This document shows positions 33,336 to 41,912 of a DNA stretch of 64,000 nucleotides, piece after piece. Position 1 is the first letter of the stretch; each line of letters opens with the position of its first letter. The stretch is from Epibacterium sp. Ofav1-8. Lineage in GTDB: Bacteria; Pseudomonadota; Alphaproteobacteria; Rhodobacterales; Rhodobacteraceae. A model generated the notes under the pieces. It did not search any database. It was given only the letters and a program-made list of their open reading frames with translations, and had not been told where the DNA came from. The position numbers and the translations under genes were made by a program. The stretch lies in NCBI RefSeq assembly GCF_022348185.1, contig NZ_JAKRFD010000001.1, positions 514,930-578,929 of the forward strand, given 5' to 3'.

Positions 33336-35707
33336 TGAAATGCCTGAAATCATGGGTGCTGGAGGCCGAGACGGCCTCCGGTGCCACTCTGCGTGTCGAA
33401 GAACGGCACCTCCTGCACATCTCCGTTTTGGAGGACGCGCTGTTTCGCGTGTCGCTGCAAAAGGATGCAGCCTGGCGGCTTGGGCGCACATGGACGATTG
33501 CGCCGGGAGGGAACGCCCCCTGGGAAGGGCGGCGGCGGGAAGATCTTTCGGGTTTCACATGCCCGCCACCGGTCGTTTCGGCGGCAGAGGGCGCGCTGAC
33601 CATCGCGACAGAGACGCTGCGGCTTCGTGTGCTGCAGCCGCTGCAGATGGTCTGGGAGGCAAAGATCAACGGTGCCTGGCAGACTTTCGCCACGGATCGG
33701 GCGACGGGGGCGTTCCACCTGGGCCTGCGCGACCACGCTCATGCGCATTTCCTGTCCCGTACCGCGGGTGAGCCGGTCTATGGCCTGGGTGAGAAAACCG
33801 GGCCGCTGAACCGCGCGGGCAAGCGCTACGAGATGCGAAACCTGGATGCGATGGGCTATGACGCCGAAAGCACCGATCCGCTCTACAAGCATGTGCCCTT
33901 CACGATGACCCGCACGCAGGGTGCGGGATGCTGGTCGATCTTCTATGACAATCTTGCCGGCTGCTGGTTCGATCTCGGCAATGAACTCGACAACTACCAT
34001 GCCCCCTATCGCGCCTATCGGGCCGAGGATGGCGATCTCGATTTCTACATGTCCTGGGCGCCGCAGCTGCTGGATCTGGTCAAGCGGCAGGAGCAACTGA
34101 CAGGCGGCACCGCGTTTCCACCACGCTGGAGCCTGGGCTACTCCGGCTCGACCATGTCCTATACCGACGCGCCCGACGCGCAGGCGCAGCTCGAAGGGTT
34201 CCTCGCCAGGATCGAGGAGCATCAGATCCCCTGCGACAGCTTCCAGATGTCGTCGGGCTACACCTCCATCGGGGCCAAACGGTATGTGTTCAACTGGAAC
34301 GATGACAAGATGCCGGACCCTGAGAGCATGGCGGCGAAGTTTGCCGATCAAGGCATCCATCTGATCGCCAACATCAAGCCCTGCCTGTTGCAAGATCACC
34401 CCCGCTATGACGAGGTGGTGGAGGCGGGTCTGTTCATCCGCGCGAGTGCCGAGGCCGATGCCGCCTGCGGGCCGGAGCGGTCGGTGTTCTGGGATGATGA
34501 AGGATCTCATCTCGATTTCACCAATCCGGATACGGTTGCGTGGTGGAAGGCCAACGTGGCCTCGGCGCTTCTGGCGCGCGGCATCGGGTCGACCTGGAAC
34601 GACAATAATGAGTACGAGATCTGGGATCGCCACGCCCGTTGTGCCGGCTTTGGCGAAGAGGTGGATATTGCACTGATGCGCCCGGTGATGCCGATCCTCA
34701 TGACCCGTGCCTCGATGGAGGCGCAATTGGAACAAGCGCCGGACAAACGTCCCTATCTGATCAGCCGGTCCGGGGCGCCCGGGTTGCAGCGCTATGCCCA
34801 GACCTGGAGTGGCGACAACCGCACGGACTGGAAAACCCTGCGGTGGAACCAGCGCACGGGCCTCGGGATGAGCCTGTCGGGATTTTATAACATCGGCCAC
34901 GATGTCGGCGGTTTCTCCGGTCCGCGCCCCGAGCCGGAGCTGTTCGTGCGCTGGGTCCAGAACGGGGTGTTCCACCCGCGCTTTACCATCCATTCGTGGA
35001 ACGATGACGCGACGGTGAACGAGCCCTGGATGTATCCGGAGGTCACCGATCTGATCCGGAACGCAATCCGCTTGCGCTACAGGCTCTTGCCCTATCTCTA
35101 TACCTGCCTCTGGCAGGCGGCGGCGCAGAGCGAACCGATGCTGCGGCCGCTGTTTCTTGACTTTGACCATGATCCGCAGGCCTGGCAGGAGACTGACAGC
35201 TTCCTGCTCGGGCGGGATCTTCTGGTGGCGACGGTGCTGGACAAGGGCATCGACAGCCGCCCCGTTTATCTGCCCGAGCATGCCGGGGGCTGGTGGGATT
35301 TCCACACCGGGATCTGGCACCAGGGCGGCCAATGGCTTGAGGTGCCCGTGACGCTTGAGACGATCCCGCTCTTTGTGCGTGGTGGCAGTGTCATCCCCTT
35401 GTCGGAAGGTGCTGATCGCGCCGCGCCATCCGCTGACCTTCGCCGCAGCCTTGCCCTGTTTCCTGCGGCGGGCGACGCGGTGGGGACGAGCCTTATGTAC
35501 GAAGACGATGGTGTCTCGGTTGATCCCGTCTGGTGTGTCACCCATCTGGAGATGTCCAGCGACTTCGATGAGGTCACACTTCTAACGCAGCGCGAGGGGC
35601 CGGGCGCCCCGAATGTCCCACTCGCCGAGGTGGTGCTGCCCGCGGGGGAGCGCCGCAGTCTTATCTTGTCCAACCCCACTGAACCTGACGGGAGGATCCA
35701 CCTGTGA
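33335..35707 (+). CDS. Glycoside hydrolase family 31 alpha-glycosidase
   Basis: A 790-aa GH31 enzyme. The barrel starts near FPPRWSLGYSGSTMSY. The nucleophile is Asp423 in TWNDNNEYE and the acid/base is Asp494 in WSGDNRTDW; a C-terminal beta-sandwich follows. No signal peptide is seen. GH31 covers alpha-glucosidases, alpha-xylosidases and sulfoquinovosidases; the motifs here do not match the sulfoquinovosidase pattern. In this operon it probably removes an alpha-linked sugar from imported glucuronate-containing oligosaccharides, with UidA taking the beta-linkages. It overlaps the next gene by 4 bp. Confidence 0.9.
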   Translation: MKCLKSWVLEAETASGATLRVEERHLLHISVLEDALFRVSLQKDAAWRLGRTWTIAPGGNAPWEGRRREDLSGFTCPPPVVSAAEGALTIATETLRLRVLQPLQMVWEAKINGAWQTFATDRATGAFHLGLRDHAHAHFLSRTAGEPVYGLGEKTGPLNRAGKRYEMRNLDAMGYDAESTDPLYKHVPFTMTRTQGAGCWSIFYDNLAGCWFDLGNELDNYHAPYRAYRAEDGDLDFYMSWAPQLLDLVKRQEQLTGGTAFPPRWSLGYSGSTMSYTDAPDAQAQLEGFLARIEEHQIPCDSFQMSSGYTSIGAKRYVFNWNDDKMPDPESMAAKFADQGIHLIANIKPCLLQDHPRYDEVVEAGLFIRASAEADAACGPERSVFWDDEGSHLDFTNPDTVAWWKANVASALLARGIGSTWNDNNEYEIWDRHARCAGFGEEVDIALMRPVMPILMTRASMEAQLEQAPDKRPYLISRSGAPGLQRYAQTWSGDNRTDWKTLRWNQRTGLGMSLSGFYNIGHDVGGFSGPRPEPELFVRWVQNGVFHPRFTIHSWNDDATVNEPWMYPEVTDLIRNAIRLRYRLLPYLYTCLWQAAAQSEPMLRPLFLDFDHDPQAWQETDSFLLGRDLLVATVLDKGIDSRPVYLPEHAGGWWDFHTGIWHQGGQWLEVPVTLETIPLFVRGGSVIPLSEGADRAAPSADLRRSLALFPAAGDAVGTSLMYEDDGVSVDPVWCVTHLEMSSDFDEVTLLTQREGPGAPNVPLAEVVLPAGERRSLILSNPTEPDGRIHL

Positions 35708-37119
35708 GCGTGATCAGACATCCCAGCACCCTTGACCGGGCCAGCCTCAAACCCCGCATCCTGCATATCGGGTTTGGCGCCTTTGCGCGGGCGCATCCGA
35801 TGGTCTACCTGCAAGAAGGAATCGAGACTGCAGGAGGCACCTGGGGGGTGGTCGCGGCGCGCCTGAACTCCGGTGTCGAAGACCTGGATCGCCTGGCGGA
35901 GGCGGATCATCTGTATCACGTGGCCGAGGCGGATGGCGATCAGACGCAGTTGCGCGAGATTGGTGTGCTCTGCGGCACCTGTCACCCCGCGCGCGATGGG
36001 GCCGACGCGCTGCCGGCCCTGATTGCCTCGGGCGATTTGTCGGTGATCCTGCTGACCATCACCGAAAAAGGCTATTGCACGTCGGGTGGTGCGCTCGATC
36101 TGACCCATCCTGGAATTCGGGCCGACCTTGAGGGGGCTGAGGCGCCGCGCACGGCGATCGGCGTCCTTGTGGCCGGGCTGGCGCGGCGGCGCGCTGCGGG
36201 GCAGGGCGGGCTGACGATCCTGTCCTGCGACAATCAGCCGGCCAACGGCAGGCTCACCCGCCGTGCCGTCGTTGGATTTGCCCGGGCGCAGGACCCGGAG
36301 CTGGCGGCCTGGATCGAAGGCACAGTGCGCTTTCCCTCCTCGATGGTGGACCGGATCGTGCCCGCCATGACCGACAGCAGCCGTGCCGAAGTTGCAGAGG
36401 CACTCGGGCGTGATGACGCCAATGCGATCCTGTGCGAGCCCTTCCGCCAATGGGTGGTCGAGGATGACTTCGCCGGCGAAGCGCCGCCCTTTGCTGCCGG
36501 TGGAGCACTCCTCGTCCCAGATGTGGAGCCGTTCGAGGACATGAAGCTACGGCTCTTGAACGGCGCTCATACCACGCTTGCCTGGGCGGGGCAGCTTCTT
36601 GGCTATGAAACCGTGGCCGAGGCGATGACGGACGTGCCCCTGTGTGCGGCGGTCCGGCGTCTGATGCTGGCAGAACAAGCGCCGACCCTGGATTTGCCGG
36701 CGGGCGTGGATGTTGCGGACTATGCCGAGGATCTGCTTGCGCGGTTCACCAATACCCGGCTGCATCACCGTCTGGACCAGATTGCGACCGACACGAGCAA
36801 CAAGATGCCCCAACGGCTGTTTGCGCCCGTCGAGCAGTCGATCACAGCGGGGCGACCCTGGCCGGTGGCGGCAGTGGCCATCGCCTGCTGGGTCACGGGA
36901 TTGCAAAGGCTTGCCCCGATCGCCGATCCACGGCAGGAGGCGCTGCGCGCGGCTGCCGCCTCGGACCGGCCGGTTGCCGGGGTGCTGGCGGTGCCCGGTG
37001 TGATCCCGCCGACGCTGGCGCATTCTTCTGAATTCGAAAGCGAGGTGACGGCGGCCTATGACCGGATCGAGGCGCAGGGGCTGTCTTCCGTCCTGTCCGC
37101 TCTGATGGAGGCGACATAA
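35704..37119 (+). CDS. uxuB: Fructuronate reductase (mannitol dehydrogenase family)
   Basis: A 471-aa long-chain polyol dehydrogenase. The N-terminal NAD-binding segment reads ILHIGFGAFARAHP, and the family signature with catalytic Lys is in the region MKLRLLNGAHTTLAW, followed by TNTRLHHRLDQIATDTSNKMPQR (split motif). It starts at a GTG overlapping the GH31 stop. In the pathway it reduces D-fructuronate to D-mannonate, the substrate of the mannonate dehydratase at 26.5 kb. A tagaturonate or mannitol role is possible for the family, but the presence of UxuA and UxaC favours fructuronate. Confidence 0.9.
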   Translation: MSVIRHPSTLDRASLKPRILHIGFGAFARAHPMVYLQEGIETAGGTWGVVAARLNSGVEDLDRLAEADHLYHVAEADGDQTQLREIGVLCGTCHPARDGADALPALIASGDLSVILLTITEKGYCTSGGALDLTHPGIRADLEGAEAPRTAIGVLVAGLARRRAAGQGGLTILSCDNQPANGRLTRRAVVGFARAQDPELAAWIEGTVRFPSSMVDRIVPAMTDSSRAEVAEALGRDDANAILCEPFRQWVVEDDFAGEAPPFAAGGALLVPDVEPFEDMKLRLLNGAHTTLAWAGQLLGYETVAEAMTDVPLCAAVRRLMLAEQAPTLDLPAGVDVADYAEDLLARFTNTRLHHRLDQIATDTSNKMPQRLFAPVEQSITAGRPWPVAAVAIACWVTGLQRLAPIADPRQEALRAAAASDRPVAGVLAVPGVIPPTLAHSSEFESEVTAAYDRIEAQGLSSVLSALMEAT

Positions 37120-37122
37120 CCC

Positions 37123-38523
37123 ATGGCCAGATTTTTAGACCAGTCCTTCCTGCTGGATACGGAGACCGCAAGGCGGCTCTATTTTGAGGTCGCGCAGGAT
37201 TTGCCGATTATCGATTATCACAACCACCTCCCGCCGGCGGAAATCGCGGCTGACCGGCGGTGGGACACGCTTGGCGAAATGTGGTTGGCGCATGATCACT
37301 ACAAATGGCGGGTGATGCGCTGGGCCGGCATCGACGAGGCGCGCGTCACGGGGGCAGCCAGTTGGCGCGAGAAATTCGATGCCTTTGCCTCTGCCATGCC
37401 GCGCGCGGTTCTGAACCCGGTGCACCATTGGTCCCACCTCGAACTCTGGCGCTATTTCGATCTGGACGGCACGGTGCTGACACCGGACACCGCGGATCGC
37501 GTCTGGGCGCAGGCCAATGCAAAGTTGGGCGAGGACGGGTTTTCCGCCCAGGGGCTGTTGCGCCGGATGAAGGTGGAACTGGTGGGCACTACCGATGATC
37601 CATTGGATACGCTGGAGCATCACGCGGCGCTCTCTGGCGCCGATATCCGGGTGGTCCCGACCTTCCGGCCCGACAAGTCTGTGCAGATCGAAGCGGACGG
37701 GTTCGCCGCGTATCTCGACCGCCTCGAAGCACTGACCCATCCGATCCGCAGCTTTGAGGATCTGGTCGCGGCGTTGCTCCTGCGTCTGGACCATTTTGTC
37801 GCCCATGGCTGCAAGGCGGCCGATCATGGCATCAATCACCTCGATGCTGCCGAGATCCCCGGCGCGGCGGCGCTTGACGGGGCGCTTGCGACTGCGCGGG
37901 CCGGGCGCGCAGTCTCGCCGGAGCAGGCCGCGGGCCACCGGGCGGCATTGTTTGATGCCTTGGGGCGGGCCTATGCGGCGCGCGGGCTGGTGATGCAATG
38001 CCACATGAACGTGGTACGCAACGGGTCCAGCAGATTGCTGCACCGCATCGGCCCCGATGCAGGCGGCGACTCGCTGCGCGACACCGACATGGCCGGGCCG
38101 CTCAACCGGTTGCTGGACCGGCTGGATCGCGACGGGCAATTGCCACGGATGGTGCTCTATGGGCTTGATCCAGGCCGCAACCCAGTGCTGGCGGCCACGG
38201 CGGGGACCTTCCAGGACGGATCCGTCCCCGGCAAGGTGCAGGCCGGCGCGGCCTGGTGGTTCAACGATACGCTGGATGGCATGGAAAGCCAGATGCGCAG
38301 CCTGGCGCAGGTCGGGCTGTTGTCCACCTTTCTCGGCATGCTGACCGACAGCCGCTCTTTCCTGTCGTTTCCGCGGCATGAGTATTTCCGGCGGCTGCTC
38401 TGCGGTATGATCGGACGCTGGTCGGAAACCGGCCATCTGCCGGATGACGAGGCGCTGTTGCATCAGCTGGTGCGGGGCATCTGCTACGAGAACGCACGCG
38501 ACTGGTTTGTGGAGGCGACATGA
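37123..38523 (+). CDS. uxaC: Glucuronate isomerase
   Basis: This 466-aa enzyme converts D-glucuronate to D-fructuronate. The N-terminal metal-site motif DYHNHLPP is an exact family hallmark, followed by WLAHDHYKWRVMRWAGI. VELVGTTDDPLDTLEHH and MQCHMNVVRNGSSR mark barrel strands, and FLGMLTDSRSFLSFPRHEYFRR (a split landmark) and FNDTLDGMESQMR the C-terminal part. Length matches E. coli UxaC (470 aa). It begins 3 bp after the fructuronate reductase gene and overlaps the kinase gene by 4 bp. Confidence 0.97.
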   Translation: MARFLDQSFLLDTETARRLYFEVAQDLPIIDYHNHLPPAEIAADRRWDTLGEMWLAHDHYKWRVMRWAGIDEARVTGAASWREKFDAFASAMPRAVLNPVHHWSHLELWRYFDLDGTVLTPDTADRVWAQANAKLGEDGFSAQGLLRRMKVELVGTTDDPLDTLEHHAALSGADIRVVPTFRPDKSVQIEADGFAAYLDRLEALTHPIRSFEDLVAALLLRLDHFVAHGCKAADHGINHLDAAEIPGAAALDGALATARAGRAVSPEQAAGHRAALFDALGRAYAARGLVMQCHMNVVRNGSSRLLHRIGPDAGGDSLRDTDMAGPLNRLLDRLDRDGQLPRMVLYGLDPGRNPVLAATAGTFQDGSVPGKVQAGAAWWFNDTLDGMESQMRSLAQVGLLSTFLGMLTDSRSFLSFPRHEYFRRLLCGMIGRWSETGHLPDDEALLHQLVRGICYENARDWFVEAT

Positions 38524-39407
38524 TGCGCATTGCCGTGATCGGGGAGTGTATGGTGGAAATGGCGCCTGTCGACGGCGGGCTCTACCGCATGGGGTTTGCC
38601 GGGGACACGTTCAACACCGCCTGGCACCTTCGCCGCCTGTTGGATGACCAGCATCAGATCGACTATGTGACAGCCATCGGGGATGATGCGACATCGACGC
38701 GGATGCGCGACTTCATCGCTGCTTCTGGCATCGGTGTCGATCACGTGCAGCGCCTGCCCGGGGCATCACCGGGCCTGTACCTGATTGGGCAGGAGCAGGG
38801 GGACCGGGTGTTCAGCTACTGGCGCAGCCACTCCGCCGCGCGTCGCCTGGCTGACGATGAGGCAGCACTGGCGCGGGCTCTGGAAGGGGCGGCGCTGGTG
38901 TATCTGTCCGGCATCACCCTGGCGATTCTGAGCCCGGAGGCCCGGGTGCGGCTATGGGCCGTGATCGCGGCATCCGGGGCGCGTGTCTGTTTTGATCCAA
39001 ACATCCGCCCGCGCTTGTGGGACAGCGCCGAGCAGTGCCGTGACGTCTTGTCTGATGCTGCGGCACGGTCTTGGTGTGTTCTTCCGAGTTTTGGCGACGA
39101 GCAGGCACTGTTCGGGGATGACATCCCAGAGGCAACCCTGGCGCGCTATCGCCAAGCTGGGGCCGAGGTCGTGGTGGTCAAGGATGCGGAAAACCCCGTG
39201 TTGATGGATGTGGCGGGTCACAGATGCCAGGTCGCACCGCCCATGCTGGCGGGTGGTGTCGTTGATGCGACTGGTGCGGGAGACGCTTTCAACGCAGGCT
39301 GGATCGCGGCATATCTGTCTGGACAGGATCCGCAGGCGGCCGCGCATCAGGCCAACGCCCACGCCGCCAAAGTCCTCAGGGTCGCCGGAGCATTGCTGAC
39401 AGCGTGA
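38520..39407 (+). CDS. kdgK: PfkB-family sugar kinase, probable 2-keto-3-deoxygluconate kinase
   Basis: A 295-aa ribokinase-family enzyme. The N-terminal GECMVEM followed by GDTFNTAWHLRR resembles KdgK, and the C-terminal PfkB signature with the catalytic base is DATGAGDAFNAGW. It would phosphorylate KDG made by mannonate dehydratase to KDPG. The KDPG aldolase is not in this window and must be elsewhere. The start may be the first or second of two adjacent ATG codons. It ends the plus-strand hexuronate operon. Confidence 0.9.
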   Translation: MMRIAVIGECMVEMAPVDGGLYRMGFAGDTFNTAWHLRRLLDDQHQIDYVTAIGDDATSTRMRDFIAASGIGVDHVQRLPGASPGLYLIGQEQGDRVFSYWRSHSAARRLADDEAALARALEGAALVYLSGITLAILSPEARVRLWAVIAASGARVCFDPNIRPRLWDSAEQCRDVLSDAAARSWCVLPSFGDEQALFGDDIPEATLARYRQAGAEVVVVKDAENPVLMDVAGHRCQVAPPMLAGGVVDATGAGDAFNAGWIAAYLSGQDPQAAAHQANAHAAKVLRVAGALLTA

Positions 39408-39439
39408 AGGGTGTTTCACGCGGCGCGCAGCACAGCGTT

Positions 39440-39928
39440 TCAGGACGCGGTGAGTGTCGCCTCCCAGGTGACATAAAAGCTGGTCGGTTGCAGGGCGCCA
39501 ACCGTCACTTCGATCTGGATCTGATATTCTTCGGTCCCGGCAGCCATTGCCTGCCCGATCCAGTAGCTTCCCGGTGCCAGCCCCTTTGGTGGAGGTTCGG
39601 CCCGGGGGTGCCCGGCCCCGGTGAACACATCATCACCGCCTTGCAGTGCAAAGGACGTCAGCGCGGCGCTGTCGCCGCTTGTGCCTGCGGCGTTGATCGG
39701 AAGCACCTGAAACCCGATCAATGCGCCCACGTTGCAGACCGTATGGAGGTCGATGCGGCCCTCATGGGCAGAGCCGTTGCGGACCTGATTGTCCATCATA
39801 TACACGCCGCTCGTGATTTTGCCGTCCTGCACGGCTGCAATCGCGGCCGTGTCGACCGCGATTGCAATGCTCACAGAAGGGGTGAGGGCAGCCGAGACGG
39901 GACGCGCCGGGGATACAAATGCCGACAT
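39440..39928 (-). CDS. AidA/PixA-like inclusion-body family protein, paralogue 3
   Basis: A 162-aa protein, clearly paralogous to the one encoded just upstream (39970-40458): both share IAVDTA..A, YMMDN..RNGS, and a terminal block FYVTWEA/YFINWDPF. The overall pattern (N-terminal IAxDT strand, YMxDN, a GD- or GA-preceded IGF strand, and an aromatic-W-x-x C-terminus) matches the AidA of Ralstonia/Burkholderia and PixA of Xenorhabdus as I recall them. Those proteins are quorum-regulated or form cytoplasmic inclusions; their molecular function is unknown. No signal peptide is present. It lies in convergent orientation to the kinase gene with a 32-bp gap. Confidence 0.7.
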   Translation of the reverse strand: MSAFVSPARPVSAALTPSVSIAIAVDTAAIAAVQDGKITSGVYMMDNQVRNGSAHEGRIDLHTVCNVGALIGFQVLPINAAGTSGDSAALTSFALQGGDDVFTGAGHPRAEPPPKGLAPGSYWIGQAMAAGTEEYQIQIEVTVGALQPTSFYVTWEATLTAS

Positions 39929-39969
39929 GGGCGTTTCTCATCCTCCGCTTTCGGCCCCGCTTCAGGACC

Positions 39970-40458
39970 CTAGCGGGCCGTGATGAACGGATCCCAATTG
40001 ATGAAGTAGGAGACCGGTTGCAGCTTGCCGACGGTCACTTCGATCTGGATCTGGTAGGTTTGTTCGCCCTGATGCATGGCCTGACCAACCCAATAGGCGC
40101 CCTGGGGTTCACCCTTGGGGGATTCCTGCTGGCGGGGTTGGCCCGCAGCGGTGAACACGGACCCTTGGGAGACGGTGAAGCCGGTGATGACGACCTCATC
40201 GCCGGAGGTGCCAAGGGCATTGATGGGCACCACGTTGAACCCGATCAGGTCGCCGTTGTTGCAGACGGTGCTCAACTCGAGGGTTCCCTCGCCCGTCGAG
40301 CCATTCCGCAGGCGGTTGTCCATCATGTAGATGCCCTTGGACACATTCTGCCCCTGTTGCGCGGCAACATAGGCGGTATCCACGGCGATGGTGATACTGG
40401 TTTGGGGTTGCAGGCCGCTCTTCCGGCCGGTGGAGACTTGTGCGACGGCTTCAGACAT
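39970..40458 (-). CDS. AidA/PixA-like inclusion-body family protein, paralogue 2
   Basis: A 162-aa protein with the best family fit of the three: SITIAVDTAYVAAQQG, GIYMMDNRLRNGS, LIGFNVVPIN, and the terminal YFINWDPFIT, which is close to the YFTWDPF ending I recall for AidA. AAGGA precedes the ATG by 8 bases. It is 41 bp upstream of paralogue 3 and 33 bp downstream of paralogue 1, so the three form one transcription unit. It is predicted to be a soluble beta-rich protein that may accumulate to high level. Confidence 0.75.
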   Translation of the reverse strand: MSEAVAQVSTGRKSGLQPQTSITIAVDTAYVAAQQGQNVSKGIYMMDNRLRNGSTGEGTLELSTVCNNGDLIGFNVVPINALGTSGDEVVITGFTVSQGSVFTAAGQPRQQESPKGEPQGAYWVGQAMHQGEQTYQIQIEVTVGKLQPVSYFINWDPFITAR

Positions 40459-40491
40459 TTTGACTTCCTTTTTCCAGAGGTGAGGCTTGCA

Positions 40492-40902
40492 TCAATGCAC
40501 GCTGAGCGTCGGGTCGACCGACGTGGTGATGCCGGACTTGCCGGGGATCTGGGCGGAGAAATTGATCGCATAGCGATCTTCGCCCTGTGCCTGCACGGTT
40601 CCGGTCCAGGTGGTCGCATTGACCTGCTGCGGCGTGCCGCTGGCACCGAAGACACCCGCGTTGCCAAAGTTCTGAATGCTCAGAATCGTGTCAGAGGTCG
40701 GGTCGACGTTCAGCAGGGACCAGCAGATGTTGGTGCCGACCGGCACCGCGGTCATCAGGTTCACGCTGCCTTCGTTGGCACTGCCGTGATTGAGGTTGTT
40801 GTCGACGAGATAGACCCCGGTGGTCTGACCGTTGACCAGCGCATCTGTGTCGACCCAAATCTGGACAAAGATAGTGCAGTCACTGGGTTGAATGGCGGAC
40901 AT
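40492..40902 (-). CDS. AidA/PixA-like inclusion-body family protein, paralogue 1 (divergent)
   Basis: A 136-aa protein, the first of the trio. I use the second of two close ATGs (40902, MSAIQPSDC), since AGGA is then 7 bases away. It keeps IWVDTDALVNG, GVYLVDNNLNHGS, NICWSLLNVD and a terminal INFSAQI strand, but it is shorter and lacks the W-DPF ending of paralogue 2. The 365 bp upstream, shared with the divergent gene at 41268, should contain the trio's promoter. Confidence 0.65.
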   Translation of the reverse strand: MSAIQPSDCTIFVQIWVDTDALVNGQTTGVYLVDNNLNHGSANEGSVNLMTAVPVGTNICWSLLNVDPTSDTILSIQNFGNAGVFGASGTPQQVNATTWTGTVQAQGEDRYAINFSAQIPGKSGITTSVDPTLSVH

Positions 40903-41267
40903 CGTCATTTCCTTTCTGTGACGCCGGTTCCGAAGCGGCCAGCAGGTGGCCGGCTCCGTTGGGACCGGAGGGTTCTGATTGAGGTATGGACGCCGCGGGG
41001 CTGGCCCGCTGACAGCACCCAGTCTGGGACCACCGCCGCCGATAATCCTGAAACGCAGGCGAAATCTGCAAAGGGCGGCGCGAGCGATCTGATAACGCAC
41101 GACATTCCCTGCCCTTTGTCCCACCCACGGCCGAGGGGTGCCGTGGCGGTCACAGGGAGATTTCAGAGCGATTTCAGTTTGATTTCAGGAAATCTGCGCC
41201 GGAGAGCCGCATGCTGCAAGACAGCTGAACGCAGCGCCCTTGCAAATGAACCAAAGGACCCGCCCGG
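40903..41267. promoter_or_regulatory. Divergent intergenic region between the AidA-like trio and the 41.3-kb gene
   Basis: 365 bp without a convincing gene. The longer frames across it are out of register with ribosome sites and disappear into the adjacent genes. A short direct repeat pattern is visible near 41.16-41.19 kb, where GATTTCAG occurs twice (TTTCAGAGCGATTTCAG and TTTGATTTCAGG). I could not assign promoter boxes with confidence. Confidence 0.35.
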
Positions 41268-41912
41268 ATGGAAAGCCGTACTGTCACATCCGTGCAGGTG
41301 TTTCCCTATATTCCCGGTGTCGTTTGCGATGCAGAGCCGGTGGTGCTCAATGCCTCCGGCACCTATTCGAGCGCGCGCATCATGCACTCCCACATGCATC
41401 TTCTGCATCTGGAGCCGGGCTGTGCCGTGTCGCGCTTGCAGGTCGGCGCGAGTTACAGCTGGAACGGCGTCTCTCAGTCGGGTCAATCGCTCAGCTCACA
41501 TTGGTTGTATTGCACGTCCCTGGGCAATGGGCTGACCTTTGGCACGGTCCTGAACCTGGAGCGACGCATGCAGGCGGCGCCGCTTCCGACGCAGGCCTCT
41601 GTCGAACCGATAAAGTTGGAAGCCCTGGCGGATCTGACTTCGATCGAACGATCCCCCAATCCGGTATTCGATCACGTCCAGGTGCAGCTCGGCAGTGAAG
41701 GCTGGCTCGTTATGACACATATGACCGTCCCGGCCTGCATCGGCATATTGCTTCCGTCCACGGCGTTGCCTGCTGGATTTACGGTCGGGGCGGCGCGCCT
41801 CACGATTGCGGCGAAATCGAAACGCACATTGCAGTCGATCGTCATGGACGAACTCTACTGCGCCCATATCGGCGAGGACGTCCTGTTTCTGAAGTCGGTG
41901 GACCAATGCTGA
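41268..41912 (+). CDS. Unrecognised protein, divergent from the AidA-like genes
   Basis: A 214-aa protein that I do not recognise. It has no signal peptide or membrane helix. A His-rich stretch SHMHLLHLEP occurs at about 42-51 and an acidic-hydrophobic C-terminus ends DVLFLKSVDQC. The alternation of short hydrophobic strands suggests a beta-rich fold. AAAGGA precedes the ATG by about 10 bases. The stop overlaps the possible start of the regulator gene, so it may be part of an operon with the regulator, the haloperoxidase-like gene and the protease. Confidence 0.7.
   Translation: MESRTVTSVQVFPYIPGVVCDAEPVVLNASGTYSSARIMHSHMHLLHLEPGCAVSRLQVGASYSWNGVSQSGQSLSSHWLYCTSLGNGLTFGTVLNLERRMQAAPLPTQASVEPIKLEALADLTSIERSPNPVFDHVQVQLGSEGWLVMTHMTVPACIGILLPSTALPAGFTVGAARLTIAAKSKRTLQSIVMDELYCAHIGEDVLFLKSVDQC

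Noticed and set aside
33350..35545. Long open frame (about 730 codons) on the strand opposite the GH31 gene
   Set aside because: It is a GC-rich antisense frame fully covered by a gene with intact catalytic motifs; its translation shows no domain and has typical shadow composition.
33335..35707. GH31 enzyme as a sulfoquinovosidase serving the desulfonation-like operon
   Set aside because: It lies in the hexuronate operon 14 kb away and lacks the Trp/Arg-rich sulfonate-binding motifs I know from YihQ/SmoI.
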